From NCBI GenBank assembly GCA_021234535.1, contig CM037829.1, positions 32,398,962 to 32,462,961 on the forward strand: DNA of 64,000 nucleotides, in the 5' to 3' direction. The notes below the pieces were generated by a model. The model was not told the origin of the DNA and did no database searches. It saw only the letters and a list, made by a program, of their open reading frames with translations. Shown here piece after piece: positions 51,120 to 63,737 of the stretch. Numbering within the stretch: the stretch's first letter is position 1; the number at the start of each line of letters is the position of its first letter. Made by a program: the position numbers and the translations under genes. Source of the stretch: Stichopus chloronotus (Eukaryota; Echinodermata; Holothuroidea; Aspidochirotida; Stichopodidae).

Positions 51120-51814
51120 AATTCACCTGTGAAATTATTATTCGCTCTGAAAATAAATGGCAGAAAGAGATTACAAACATCACCCATGCAGCATAACGTC
51201 ACCTGTGTCTATAAAATGTATGAGGTACAGTGTACACTGAAACAAAGCGGCAAGTCATTTGAATCGGATAATGAATTATGTCTTGTTACATACTCAGTGT
51301 GATCGTCAATGATGTTACAGACAGACTACAGTAGATTTAATGTCAGTCTATGAAGAAAGCATATTCAGTAACTTTATGGTAGGACTTTTCCACTAGAGGA
51401 AGATCCAAAAATAGTGTGATAATGCAAAGGACATCAGAGTCTACCCTATTTGTACTCTTATGAATCTGAAATCAAAACAGCATGCTAGTTTCATGGTTAG
51501 AGCAGTATACTGTAGTGACATGTGGTTAAAATTATGGTGGGAGGGTACTTAATGTGGGTTCCCATGTTAGCTATTGGTATCTTTATTGATTCAATCTGTG
51601 CACTTTATCAATTCAGGCTCCTAACAGTTTCAAATTCCACCGCAGTTGCATTTGCTTGAGAGTCTTTACGCCTAGTGTCCCCTTTAGAAGCATATATTTT
51701 AAAACACCTTGTGTAACGGATAATTTGTTTTTCAACTTGAGCTACAGTATGGAAGGATTCACATTACTAATTTTTGTTAAATAAAGTATAAGATTATCAA
51801 CAGAAATAGAACGG

Positions 51815-51960
51815 CAAGATGTTACAAAAAATTTGATGACACCACTGAAGATGCTTAAACTTTGACATGAAATGCTTAACTCTTGATGTGTGTGTTAACG
51901 TACATGTCAAAGTTTAAGCATCTTCAGTGGTGGTTTCAAATTTATTGTGACATCTTATTG
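51815..51960. repeat. Long hairpin (inverted repeat, arms about 55 nt)
   Basis: The left arm (51815-51869) includes CACTGAAGATGCTTAAACTT and the right arm (51903-51960) includes AAGTTTAAGCATCTTCAGTG. About 30 nt at the hairpin core are perfect, with looser pairing out to AAGATGT/ACATCTT. The loop is about 33 nt. Possibly a palindromic MITE. Expression as a small-RNA precursor cannot be judged from sequence. Confidence 0.8.
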
Positions 51961-52486
51961 ATCTATAGCTAGTTTGTTATATTACGTAAATAATTGTTAT
52001 CTTCAATTTTGTTTACACTGCCTGACAATGAACAAGGAGAACATCTTTTTCACTCGATCATAATCATGAAGGCCTAGGCTGCTCAATCAACATATATAAA
52101 GCTTACAGTGGTTATGCCAAACTGCCAGTGGTGTCACAAAAAAAAATAGTGTCACAGAAATGACGCTTGTTGGTGTGTTATAAAAGTTTCAATGAAAAGC
52201 TGACAATCTTTGTATCAACAATATAAATTGTTGACACTATTTGTTGACAATACTAATTGCTAACAATTTTTGGACTTTGTGGATTTGTAAAAGGTTTCTG
52301 ACGATAAATTTGAATAAGTTGAAATAAACTCATTACATCTTTTTCTTATTCATTAGAGCATGTTCAACCAAATAGGGGATGTGAAACAGCATGAAGAAAA
52401 TAATCTCATCAATTTAGGCAGGCAGGTTATTGGAATGTTGTAAGTTTCATGACAAAGGGTCAGGCTATATGTAGCTAAGTGGTTAA

Positions 52487-52748
52487 AGACAAAAACTCAT
52501 TACCCCAGACAGTTTCAAACTTTCAATTCTCCCAACGACCAATGTCTAGTCCCTCCCTCAGCCTGTCTGAAATTCCTCCACATGTGTAATCAAAACAATG
52601 GATCCCTGTGTATGCTGTGTATTACAAGCTGCTCTGCATTTTTTTAATTTGCTGTCAATCTAAGAGTAATGTAACTTAGAACCAGTTGAGAATTTTCCTT
52701 TCCGGGAAGTAAAAATATAGCTTAGAGTGATGCATTGCTGCACATCCT
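52487..52748. mobile_element. TTAA-flanked MITE, family 1, copy 3
   Basis: A 262-bp element with TTAA at 52483-52486 and 52749-52752. It is the closest relative of copy 1 (37-285) and shares its left end AGACAAAAACTCAT and much of the interior, in the same orientation. The right end is decayed by a small insertion. Confidence 0.75.
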
Positions 52749-54517
52749 TTAACTTCAGTACGGTACGTACGCCTGTATACCTATAAATAGGTAGTTGCTA
52801 TACTACAGTCTAGACGGGTGGAAATGCATTACAAAGTTTTGCAAACAGAATATCATAGCAAGTAGGGCCCAACTTAATTATTTATGCTAAATTACTGTTG
52901 GCTACTAATAGTTTAAGAAACCTCGGAACCAGTCATGGTTCATACACATTCTAATCGACATAATTGCCTCACTCTTCCTTGACTTTCAAGGGCCTGAATC
53001 AAAAACTATGGATCTCTGCACTGCTACAGTATACTGTGCATACTACTTTTTTTAACAAAAATTCAATTGTCAGATATCATCTCCTATACTATCCCTGCCG
53101 GTGCATGCACTGGCTGGGTTCGTATAGGTCCTTGAATTCTCAGTCTGCAGATTTGGAACATTTGTAATTTTTGTGGGGGAGAATTCTAAGGACAAAGAAA
53201 GGCCTATCTATCAACACCAATTAAAAATCATCCATGCAAGTTAACCAAAATCTTATACTGTCACCTGCACAGTAAAGTTTGAAAAATCCATCCTGGGCCA
53301 TATACATACATCTGCTGTAGGACTAGGTCTATACTGACAACAGATTCTGATGTGATCAACAATATTCTCACAGAGCAAATTTGGGCATGAGGAAACATTC
53401 CTATGTACATGCACCCTTGAACTGTCAAACAATGTCAGTGTTCAGTTTGTAAATTTCCAATCTGGCAGGGGTGACCTGCAGGCTACAGTGGTCACTAACG
53501 TAGGGCTCGAAACAAGCATTCAGAAGGGCACAGTCAAAATGAGCAGACTGGCTATGGGCAAGGTCTAAATTATTTGTACTATGGTACTACTAGCCTAAGT
53601 CAATGCTATTTGATTTCATAGGGAGTTGACTGCCCACTGAGTGAGGGGCACCACAGTCATCAGTAACATAGGGCCTGATATAATAGCCATGGGTTTAAGG
53701 CTTAGCCATTATGGGATTAGTTAGACTTAAGATAACTAGCCTAGAACCTTGCTTACTTGTTATTTTGTTAGGCCTAACTGAACTGTTTGGCTAAGTCAAC
53801 TTAGTATTAAAAATATTAAAATAGCAAGTGAGCAGACTGAATCTATGATCAACATTTAAGTTTTTCAGTGCCATAATAATGTGACAATATGGCAAACAAT
53901 CAAGCAAGCTTACCACAAAAGATTTAAAGGTATTCAATCGCCACCAAGTTACTAAGATTGGTCTCTCAGGCCTAATGAAAAGAACGCTGAAGTTGCTGGA
54001 CTGATTTTTCTGAAAAGACTCTCAATTCTTCAAGATCGTAGCGCTCTACCACTGCAGTAACTCACAGCTGAAACTCCAACTTAAAAGTGTCAGCTATACA
54101 GTGATCACACACGCACACAAGCCTAATTGGATTCGTTGTGTACAGTTTCACCAGTGGCAACCATCCTGACCAATTGTTGATTGTTGTCATAACAACGTAC
54201 TCGTGAAATCGTTTACTGCTGGTGCTTAACACAAAACGGCTGAAAAGCTTAATCTACGGAAATTCAGCCATTTTGTTTGAGTTTCATTTGGTCACACACA
54301 AAACCCACGCGGCTACTTTTTTGTATAGCTTGCCATGTAACGGTTTAGCGTTCCTGCTACGTTGGTTTTAGCTAGGCTGTACGTTATCACTATTACTGCC
54401 TATAAATTTCCAGGACAAAAACACTTGCGCTGGAACTTACTGCTTAGGTAAAGTTTTCGGGTCTCCCAGTACCGCAGTTTCACTGAAATTCTACGAATTC
54501 TTACGAATTGTTTTGTT

Positions 54518-57500
54518 ATGGCAGACAAAATAGACCAAAGTTTAGATGATATTATCAAGCAAGACCGGGCCAATAAACGCGGAAGGGGTCGTGGACGTGG
54601 TGGTCGCGGTAGAGGTGGCGGCAACAGAGGCGGAGGGTTTCAGAACCGTAATCGGGGTGGCAGGGGTGGCCCAATAAGACGAGGTAGAGGGTCATCTAGA
54701 GGAAGACCATCACCATATAGCAGGGTAAGTTCTGCGGGATTGTTTTGAAGTCGACATTACTAATAAATGCTAGGTTAGGTGTTACTGTTAGGCAAGCTCG
54801 ATGCGCTTGATAATACTACTAGGCCCGAGCCTACACTGTAAGTGTAATGTATTGGGCCCACACGTCATTAAGCGTGATTAATCTTTAAGGAAGGCCTAGG
54901 CTAACTTGCCTAACATTGAATGTATAACTTTCTGAATCATGATTTGCTGTATTTGAATTTTGTTGTTTGAAAGTCAATGTTGGCGGACATTACTACTCAG
55001 TACTCGGCAATGGGTTTAATTATTCAGTTACCAACAGGAATGGTGGTAAACTTTAAGGCTGTATTGCATCACCCTAAGCTATATTTTTACCTCCCTGAAA
55101 GGAAAATTCTCAACTGGTTCTAAGTTACAGTACTCTTAGATTGCCAGCAAATTCGAAAGATTCAGAGCAGCTCGTATTACACAGTGTACACAGGGATGCA
55201 TTGTTTTGATTACACATGTGGAGGAATGTGAGACAGGCTGAGGGAGGGACTAGAGGTAGGTGGTTGGGAGAATTGAAACCGTCTGGGGTGATGCATTACA
55301 GCCTTTAAACTGTGCTGACAGGCATATTATTGCCTTTGAATTTGATAAAAATTTACATTCTTGAAGTTTATCATGTGTTTAATGATTAAATGTGTTGTTG
55401 ATTGATACAACTTCAGAATAACTTGCCAACTTGAGATCCAACTGCCTTTCCAGAATTGCTGCCACATCCTTCAGTTTGAATTACCCTCCAATTTAAGAGT
55501 AACAAGTGAATTGACTTCATCATAGTGTTCCAGAGGCACAGACTTGCAGTGTTGCACTCAAACTGTGACTGCAACTCTACCAACACTTAAAACTGGAAGC
55601 TCAGTGGATTTTGACAAGTTTTCAGAAAAAAAACTACAGAATGCAGGGCTGCTGGAGGGTTGTATGTATGGAAGCATACAGATATGTAGATCATTAGATC
55701 ATGTGAAGTTGAACTTGAAAGCTCCACCTGTAGTGTGTTGGAGTCATCTTGTTGTAGTCCATTGCAATCACTCTCTTGGTGCATGCTTGTATGTGAACAT
55801 TGAGTATGACAAAACATCATTGGTGACACATCATTGAACATGGACTGTGATGGAGACGCATGATAATGGCTTTACATACGTGTAGAACTGACGGTATTGT
55901 TTCTGTGTTGCTTCAAGTATATTATGCCATGGGTGGATGCGTGAATACGGAGTCGAAGCATCATTCATGCTGGGTTTAGTAAGTTAAGCCCAACGGGTCA
56001 ATACATGAATATGCTAGTTTTCAATTGCTAATCTGAAGTCAGCAGTTTGTCAGATGTTGACTGTGACATTGCTGTCCGCAATCGCTGAGTTAGACTATAT
56101 TGCTATATCTTTATCCTATTTACCTCACCACATAAGGTTGTAGTTTTGTATTTTCAGAACAGTTCTTCTGATCTTTTTGTCTCATTAAATGCTTTTGTAT
56201 TTTTGTAACTTAAAATGTAACATGCAGTTGCATGTTCTGCATTGTTCTGCCCCTTGCTCACCTACTGAGGCAGAGATTTGGAAAACTATTGCTACATTTT
56301 TACTGCTTGTGTACAGTATACCATTCAAACAAGCCATGAAGTTTTATGGAATTCAGATTGCTTCTGAACAGAACTGGCTTTTTTGTGAGGTGGAAACTCA
56401 AAGAGTCTGGCCTCATACAATAAAATGATGTGCTGTAGGATAGTGAATTGGTGCAGACATGACAGTGAACAGGTGAGGAAGTGGAATAGTGCAGATATGA
56501 CAGCTAGCAGGTGCTGACTTCACCTGCCGTCTCTTTTCTTTAATGATGAACTACCATGGGTTATAAAATTAATGACTCTAAAATTGTGGTAATATCTTTG
56601 GGTCATATTGTAGCATACAGTCGGTTTTTTTTTGTGTAATTTCTTATCATAAGATTTCTCTCATGTTTCTGTCTCATTTCTCTTTCTCTTCTTTTGTTAC
56701 CTGAAAACAGCCTGCAGAGCTACCAGACCAATGGGAACATGACATGTACAGTGATAGCAAAGTTGGAGGAGGCCTCATAAGTGGCGGTGGTGGGGCATCA
56801 GGTGGCTCTCAAGGCAAACTAGTTGTCTCCAATTTAGATTTTGGCGTTTCCGATGCAGACATTCAGGTAGATCTATATCTCATAGTTTGTAGTGATTGCT
56901 TTTTGTTAGCGGTCAACAAATGGTGTGTAAACATTTGTGAATATACATATCTCTGTATGTGTAAGAGTGGCACCATTACCCCCACCGCATTAGGCAAGGT
57001 AATTGAGAGCTCTGTAGTTCTGAAATGTTATGTCTGTTTCCAACTTCTTTACCCAATATCTCTTGTGTTTTTGTATTAATCATCATTTGGTATCAGCAAA
57101 GGAAAAATTCTAAAATGACTAACCAACTCCCCAACTTTTACATCAAATGAGTTAGTTTATTTGCATGTTCCTATCCTCTGATGCTATGCACTGCTCTACC
57201 CAACTTGATGTCAGCTCCAGAGGTCACAATGTCCTTTATATCTCTGTGTGCACCATAGAGTTGTTATACAGCATCACCAGAACCAAGTTTCAGGGATTCC
57301 ATTCATTGCAAAACAATGTGGCCTGCTTCATTGCTCATATTTTATGCAATGACCACGTCAGTTCTGCTTTGCTGAACCTTCACTGGTTGCCGTGTGAGTC
57401 AAGGATTAGTTTCAAAATTTTAACTTTTGTTTACAATTGCCTGCACAAAATGGAACCACATCATCTCCAGGACCTCCTTCAGATCTACACATCTTGTAGA

Positions 57501-60500
57501 GCCCTTGATTCTGTCTCTGATCCTTCCCTTCTCTTTGAGCTTGCTCTCAAAAAGCGGCTCAGGAGATTAGCTTTCCCTCCTGTAGCCTTAGAATTGTGGA
57601 ATTCATGACTTACATCAGATTGTCAGAGACTCCCCTTTATATGTTTGGTAAAAAAAAAAAAAAAACATTTAAAAACATATTTCTTCAAATTTCTTGCATA
57701 ATGTCCATTCACCATCATGTATTGTTTGTTGAGTAAAGTGCCTCTTTTGGATCATGTGCTGTATAAATGATATGGTAATAATTATATTAGTAATAAACCA
57801 GCTGTGTACCTGAGTGACATAGTGGTCAGGATTTATTAATGGTGTAAAAATGATAGAAGGAAAACTCATTGAAATTACTTTTCATATCAAACAGGAGCTC
57901 TTCACCGACTTTGGAGAATTAATCAAGGCAGCTGTACACTACGACAGATCTGGGCGCAGCCTGGGGACAGCAGATGTCGTATTTAGGAGAAAGGCCGATG
58001 CAATCAAGGCCATGAAACAGTATCACAAAGTTCCTTTAGATGGTAAGAGTTTGCCATGAAAATTTGCCAATTTATTTTAAGCGCAAGCCAAAGTCGATAG
58101 TGGGACGACGTCATAAGAATTGTAATTGAACATTTAAATCATTAGCTGATCCCAGGATTTACCATCTGCACAGTGTCAATGGCTGGTGTCAAGGTGCTTT
58201 CTTGTGGATCAACCCAAAAATTTCAGTGAAGTGCAGACCACCAATTGCTTTCAAAAACATACTGCATGTTGAAAAGATAAAACTGCACAAATTTGCAGAC
58301 CTTAGCTTGGAATGATAGTTTGCTTCATTCAAAAGTTTGGAAAAGATGCAAGGTATGACCTAACGTAAAATAGGCTTCTTGCATTAAAACCAGCGTGTTT
58401 TCAATTAAGCTGTTTCACCTTAAAATATGCCCTGTGACCCTGTCAATGTACTCAATAAGAACATCAACAAGTAACCATGGACTGATTTTTTCCCCATGTA
58501 TGCCTTCTAATTTTGTTTTCGTGTGAAGATACTGCACTTTTAAGTACACGACTCGAGGCCTGCTGCAGTTTGCAGATAAGAACTGTCATACATTAATGTA
58601 CCAGGTAAAGGATTGCATTCTACAGTATTATGGATACATTTATCATTTTGATACCATTGATAGTGTTGAGCTTATTCTCATCACAGTTGGAAGATGTTGC
58701 CACCTTGAAGAAAATTTATATTCCATAAAAATTGGAATGTGTTTCTCACTTTATTGGTGAGATTCATATTTCAGTGGCATGCTCTATTTGGAAGTTGCAT
58801 TTTGAAGAAATATGTATTTAAAAAATGGACTGATTTATTTCATTATGAGAAATCTATGATGTCACTCAGGCACAAGTACACACAAGTATTCTTTGTATTT
58901 TTTTATTACAATCATACGAAAGATGTAACTTGTAGTTCAACAACATACCCAATCTTACGTCATTACTGGTGTCAAATTTCAATTTGAAATAAGCACCTCA
59001 ATTTCAAAGAACAACAAAGACCCTTCAATTATTTGCCACTGTTATGCAGCAATTTTAGCCTTAAGGCAACAGGATATCTTCCATGACTAGATAAGTTTAC
59101 ATTCAAACAGCAATATATTGAGTCAGGAAGAAGATATTGGTAAAGGGTCTGTAATGCCTGTGATAAAAAATTGTCTTTTCCATTTTAGTACTTTGCCCTT
59201 ATCAGTGAAATACTCCTTTGAATGATTTCTTCGTAAGACTTCATGTGAGATTACAAAGATACAATTTGCTTTTAATCATTTTTTACCTTGGACAAATGGT
59301 ACTTACTGTTCATGAACTGGTCAAAATGTGAATTCTTTCCTTCACTGCCTGCAGAACCATAGATTTCTGTGGTAAATTGTTACATTGAAATTTTAAATTG
59401 TCAATAATTTATATTAAAATCTGTTAAAAGACCTGTTGTTATTTCAAACATCAGCAATTTACTGTATTGTACAGTAGTATCTGTGAAATGAGTGTCACAC
59501 TGTTCACGAATAGAATAGGGGAATCCTTGAGAGAAACTGAAATTTCAGACGGATGAGCAATGTCTCTACATTACTTACAACAATTGCACTGCATTGACAG
59601 ATAAATGAAGAACAGAAGAACAATGTGGACTCCATAAAAGTATGAGCATTTTACATGAAGTTACTTACAAAAAGTTTCTGTGTAATAATACTAAGAAGTT
59701 ATACATTAGGTCAATATGTATTGAATTTGAGAAAGTTTGACTCACTAGAAACTGTACAGGTGTAGGGCATGCTTCATGATTTTCACTCTGCATCAACTTG
59801 AGGAGCCAAAATGAAACCCACTTTTCCACTCCCCCCTCCACCCCCCTTTGTTTTGACAAGTCACTGCATCAAAATCGCATCATAGTTGTATAGTGAATCT
59901 GGGTGAATGTTTATATGCTGCTACTCCTGCACTACCACTGGTTACTTGTTTGTTGGCCAGCTGGTAGCCCATGCACTATCTGGCCAACTTCCTTTCCTTT
60001 TAATTTGTCAGCGTGACTCATGTTCTCATACTCTCCTGAGTTCCTTCCCCTATATGCCCTGTCGTAAACTTTAAACAGTCTCCTAAGCCATGTTCAGCTC
60101 TAGTCCCCCCCCCCCCCTGCTCAGGTAAATGTCATTGCTGAAACAACAGAATTTTGGCTAATTATGTACATGTGTAACCTGGGAGATAAGCCACCATTAC
60201 TACTTTTGGATAATGAGTATTGGAGAGAAGTTACACAAGAGGTGATACAAACTTTGAGAGAGGAAGTCTTTTGGTAAATATGTGTCTCAATATCTGAAAT
60301 ATGCTGAGCGACATATATTGATACTACTCGAAATTTTGCTCAGTATTCATCTGCAGTATCAAGTTAACTCAGGGAGGATGGTTTCTACTATCTTTTGTTC
60401 AGGTCGAGCAATGGATATACAGCTTGCAACATCAGCAAATGAAGTTAGTCAACCGCAAAGGACACAGTCATATAACAGACCAAGGGGACAAAGCCAAAAG

Positions 60501-63500
60501 TAAGTACTTGTCTCATTACTTAACCACTTTTTAAAACCTAGTAAAGGTTTCCAAATAAGGAAGGGTGGGCACTTCATGTGATTCGTACAAGGAACAAAAT
60601 TTCCAGGTTTGCATTGCAATTTGCGACTGATGAAAGTTAAATTGCGATCCACTTTCATATTGTTGCGAATCAATATTTTCTCTGGTCCTACTGGAACAGT
60701 TTGATTTTCTCTCGAACTGTTTGAAGTGGAAGCCACAACTTTGCTTTTGGCACATGACAATGCTTGTGTAATATCTGGTAATCAAAATGGGTTTACTGCC
60801 AACCAATTCAGATCCTGATAAGCAAAAATGCTAATCAGTTTGTTCACAATGTTTATACACCGTGTTCCTGGTTAGTTGTCTGAAATTGTTATCCTGGTAA
60901 CAGTCTGAGAGTTTCAGTACTCATAGGAACTGTCTGAGTGTTATAGTACCTCCAGCCATACTGTATATACATGGTGGCATGCAAGATGAACGTATACCAC
61001 ATGAGGATAATCTCGATTCTTGGTATCTCCTCAGAAATTAAACTTTTAAGATAAAGTGTAAAATGTTATCAGGACAATGCAACAAATTTTACTGGTATGA
61101 CAAGTTAAGCAGGTATAGAGTCAGTATTTTTTTAATATTGAGTTTTGGTGAATTGTTGTATGTGTCAAATTACTTTGGGTCTTGTTTCTTTTTGGTTTGT
61201 GGCCTTTCCTCAATTGTGGGTTCTTGATTACTGTGCTTGAAGAATAGATGAGCTGAGAGGAAGTGCATTGAGTGGTAATGGCTGCTAAAGACAATTGATA
61301 TTCCATAGATATTAGGAATATTCTTCTATCTTCATTGGTGAATACCATATCTAAATAGCATGTTCCATTTCAAAGTTATGAATTTTTGAAAAGAAATCTC
61401 TTTTCAAATGTAATGGCACAACTTCTTGAATATCCTTTGTATTTCTATGTAATCTTGACTGTTTATAGAAGAAACATTGCAATGGTTTAAGGGATGTGAC
61501 CTTAATTTTTGTGATAGTTTAAAGTAAATCTGCTGCATACCCAATCTACAGTTTCACTAGTGTCAAATTTCAAGGCTAATGAAGGGCTTCAATTTCAAAG
61601 AAAACAAAGACTTTCAGTAATTTGCCTATGTAACATGACATTAAGGTAACCTCGAGGTAACTGGAAATATTTCTTCAAATGGCAGTATCTTGAGGTAAGA
61701 ACAAGATATTGATGTGGGTCTACCTTTGTTTGAAGTGCAGATTCTATTGGAGATAGGATTCCCTTCTCAGTTCATGTAACCTCCTCGTTCTTAAGGAGGC
61801 TGGAAGCTAGACAAGAACACCTCAGCTGGTTAATGTGTCTACACCTTCGGTCCCACACTACCGCCAACACATGTCCAACCAGTTGTACAAACTGTCTCTT
61901 TCACTTGCTCTGATACCTTTCAATAATTACCCATCCCCCACCCCCCATAACAGCTGTATAGACACTGTGGCATGCTCAGCGGTGGGTAGCTCTCAAACCA
62001 AAGTCTCTGAGCATGAACCATAGACCAAGGTCGCAAGGTGTCTCTCAGATCTAGCCCACTTCGGCAAGATCTATTGGTAACTCAAAATTGAGGTATGCTT
62101 CATCAATCAATCATGAAGCTGAAGGGAACACATACTAGGATTGTACAGTCATCGATACTTCCGATGACGATCGCATTACTCGATGAATACCAGTAATGTG
62201 ACGACTGTTTGGCATTTTCAGGAATTTTCAGCTTTGCTTCAAAAGAACGTTGCTCAAAGGAGGATAGGGGGTTGTTACTTAAGGTCTTATTTAACATTTT
62301 GCTCTTTCTTTCTCCAAATTGAGTAGAGGCATATCTGTGTGAAAGATTTGTGGTAAAAAATGATCTGCTAATGACAAATTTTCGTACATAGCGCCCCTGT
62401 AAACAGGGAAAAATGTGAAATTTTGAGTCTAGGTAAACACTGATAACCTGCAACGAAACAACATTCTATGTTCAACAGGGTTGTCACCACGCCGGGCGGT
62501 GCTACCCAGCTCGGCACAAATTTGATAACTTAAACTGAATAAAATTGTTAGATTTCTTTAGAATTCTGAGTGATTACCCTTTTTTACCACAAAACGACCA
62601 AGTAAGCTTAAACATTTCCGCACTGGTCGAAACCAAAGTACCGAATTCATAATTTATAATCTAGAGTGCGCCATTTTACATCCAAGCACTCTCCAACCCA
62701 CAAAAATTTTTCAAAGGGGAGGTCCCCTTAGACCCCCCCAGGAGGGCGATCCCAAATTACCCGGCTCTCAAAATGGTCTGGTGACAACCCTGATGTTCAA
62801 GCTAGGCTGAGCCTGAGGCATGAAAGACATACTCATGAATGTTATCTTGCGGGCCACAACACAAGCAAAATTCAAATATCAACAGTTTTTCTCTCTTCTG
62901 GGGTGCTCTTTAACAAAATTTTTCATTGGCATACCGTTTTTACCACAAATCTGTTAAACAGGTAATGGTATGCTTCTACAAGATTTGGAGAAAGAAAGTA
63001 CAAACAGTTACATAAGATGTATTTTACCACTTCCTATCCTTCTTTAATGTCATGTGACTGCTAGATACATGTGTTCAATTTCTTGAAGGGAATGTTATGG
63101 TTACAGTATATAACATGATGTGTTCTATAAGTGCATGTGTATATTTTTAGGCTTCTTGCCCCTTTGTGTTCTTCATGATTAGAGGGCTTCTTTGTGTTGT
63201 TTTTGCAGGAATATGCCCTTGACACACCCTTTAAACTATTTTAATTTTCAAATGGAAGATTTGTACCTTAGATCTTAGGAGAGCAACTGTTGAGTTTTGA
63301 TCTAAAACCCTACGCACATATATAAGGCATGACAGTACAAGTTGATCCTGCCAGCTCAAACACCAAAGGTTCTTGGTTAGTGTCCAAGAAACCTTTTCAT
63401 TGCCTCAAGTGCATTTGAATGTAGAAGCATAAATTTAATTGAGCCAGTCACCAAATTTCAGGCAAGATTGCATGAAAAATCAGCATAGTACTGTACGTAC

Positions 63501-63737
63501 TAACTTCTGCGACTGTTTGTAAAATATACATCAGTGCTAAGCTTCTGTCTCAATTCTTCCAGCTTTAGGAGAGGTGGTCAAAACAGAGGTGGAAGGGGAG
63601 GTGGAAGTTTCAGGAGAGGCGGCGGAAGAGGAGGAGGAAGAGGCCGTGGCAGGGGCGGCAGAGGACGTGGAAGAGACAACCGTCCGGTCCCCACAGCAGA
63701 GGAACTGGACGCCGAGTTGGATGCATACAATGCTCAG
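54518..63737 (+). CDS. ALYREF: ALYREF (THOC4/Aly) mRNA export adaptor, 5 exons, 3' end cut by the window
   Basis: Nuclear adaptor that joins TREX (UAP56) to spliced mRNA and hands it to NXF1. Exons 54518-54724, 56711-56866, 57895-58042, 60403-60499 and 63563-63737 total 261 codons. The last few residues and the stop lie past 64000. The N-terminus [17 protein letters not shown] is the UAP56-binding motif and is followed by an RG-rich arm. The RRM spans residues 105-182 with RNP2 LVVSNL and RNP1-like SLGTADVVF, and [14 protein letters not shown] is near-identical to human. Exon 5 encodes a second RG/GGR arm, then the C-terminal UAP56-binding motif ([15 protein letters not shown]). The donor GTAACC at 63738 was chosen over the open read-through. 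Introns carry a family 1 MITE, a LINE fragment, a duplicated repeat and a hAT element. Confidence 0.95.
55057..55304. mobile_element. TTAA-flanked MITE, family 1, copy 4 (best preserved)
   Basis: A 248-bp element in ALYREF intron 1, between TTAA at 55053-55056 and 55305-55308. The inverted ends GGCTGTATTGCATCACCC and GGGTGATGCATTACAGCC match at 17 of 18 positions. It is the best reference copy for the family. Confidence 0.85.
57170..57610 (+). pseudogene. LINE fragment in ALYREF intron 2
   Basis: Open for about 147 codons but only part of a reverse-transcriptase C-terminus. [43 protein letters not shown] and LELWNS are typical of CR1/L2-like ORF2 proteins. A run of 15-17 A follows at about 57648. 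It is in the sense orientation of ALYREF, lacks the catalytic part, and is a different LINE lineage from the copy at 35748. Confidence 0.8.
58707..59155. repeat. Roughly 440-bp dispersed repeat, copy 1 (ALYREF intron 3)
   Basis: Shares ordered blocks with 61290-61725 in the same orientation: ATATTCCATA near the start, then ATTGGTGA, CTTTGTATTT, ACCCAATCT, GTGTCAAATTTCAA, CTTCAATTTCAAAGAA-like and AGATATTG at the end. Overall identity is moderate. No terminal inverted repeat or coding was recognised. Confidence 0.7.
61290..61725. repeat. Roughly 440-bp dispersed repeat, copy 2 (ALYREF intron 4)
   Basis: Direct-orientation partner of 58707-59155. The two copies sit in consecutive ALYREF introns with exon 4 (60403-60499) between them, so recombination between them would delete that exon. 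Confidence 0.7.
62255..63045. mobile_element. Inverted-repeat element disrupted by a hAT MITE
   Basis: The left arm (about 62255-62365, including CTTTCTTTCTCCAAAT and AGATTTGTGGTAAAAA) is mirrored by the right arm (about 62935-63045, including TTTTTACCACAAATCT and ATTTGGAGAAAGAAAG). The hAT element at 62476-62792 lies between the arms, so this element is the older of the two. Confidence 0.7.
62476..62792. mobile_element. hAT-type non-autonomous element with 8-bp target duplication
   Basis: A 317-bp element with termini CAGGGTTGTCACCA and TGGTGACAACCCTG, perfect 14-bp inverted repeats of hAT type (CAGGG start). It is flanked by a perfect 8-bp direct repeat ATGTTCAA at 62468-62475 and 62793-62800, the target-site length of hAT transposases. 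The interior is GC-richer (CCGGGCGGTGCTACCC) and non-coding. The perfect duplication suggests a comparatively recent insertion in ALYREF intron 4. Confidence 0.93.

Larger units (their letters stand above)
51120..54517. other. Divergent promoter interval of tektin-4 and ALYREF
   Basis: Head-to-head spacer of 3.4 kb. It contains a long hairpin (51815-51960), a family 1 MITE (52487-52748), and a possible tektin-4 noncoding first exon ending at a minus-strand donor GTAAGC at 53913. No coding exon was seen. A CpG-containing stretch lies just before the ALYREF ATG. Confidence 0.5.
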
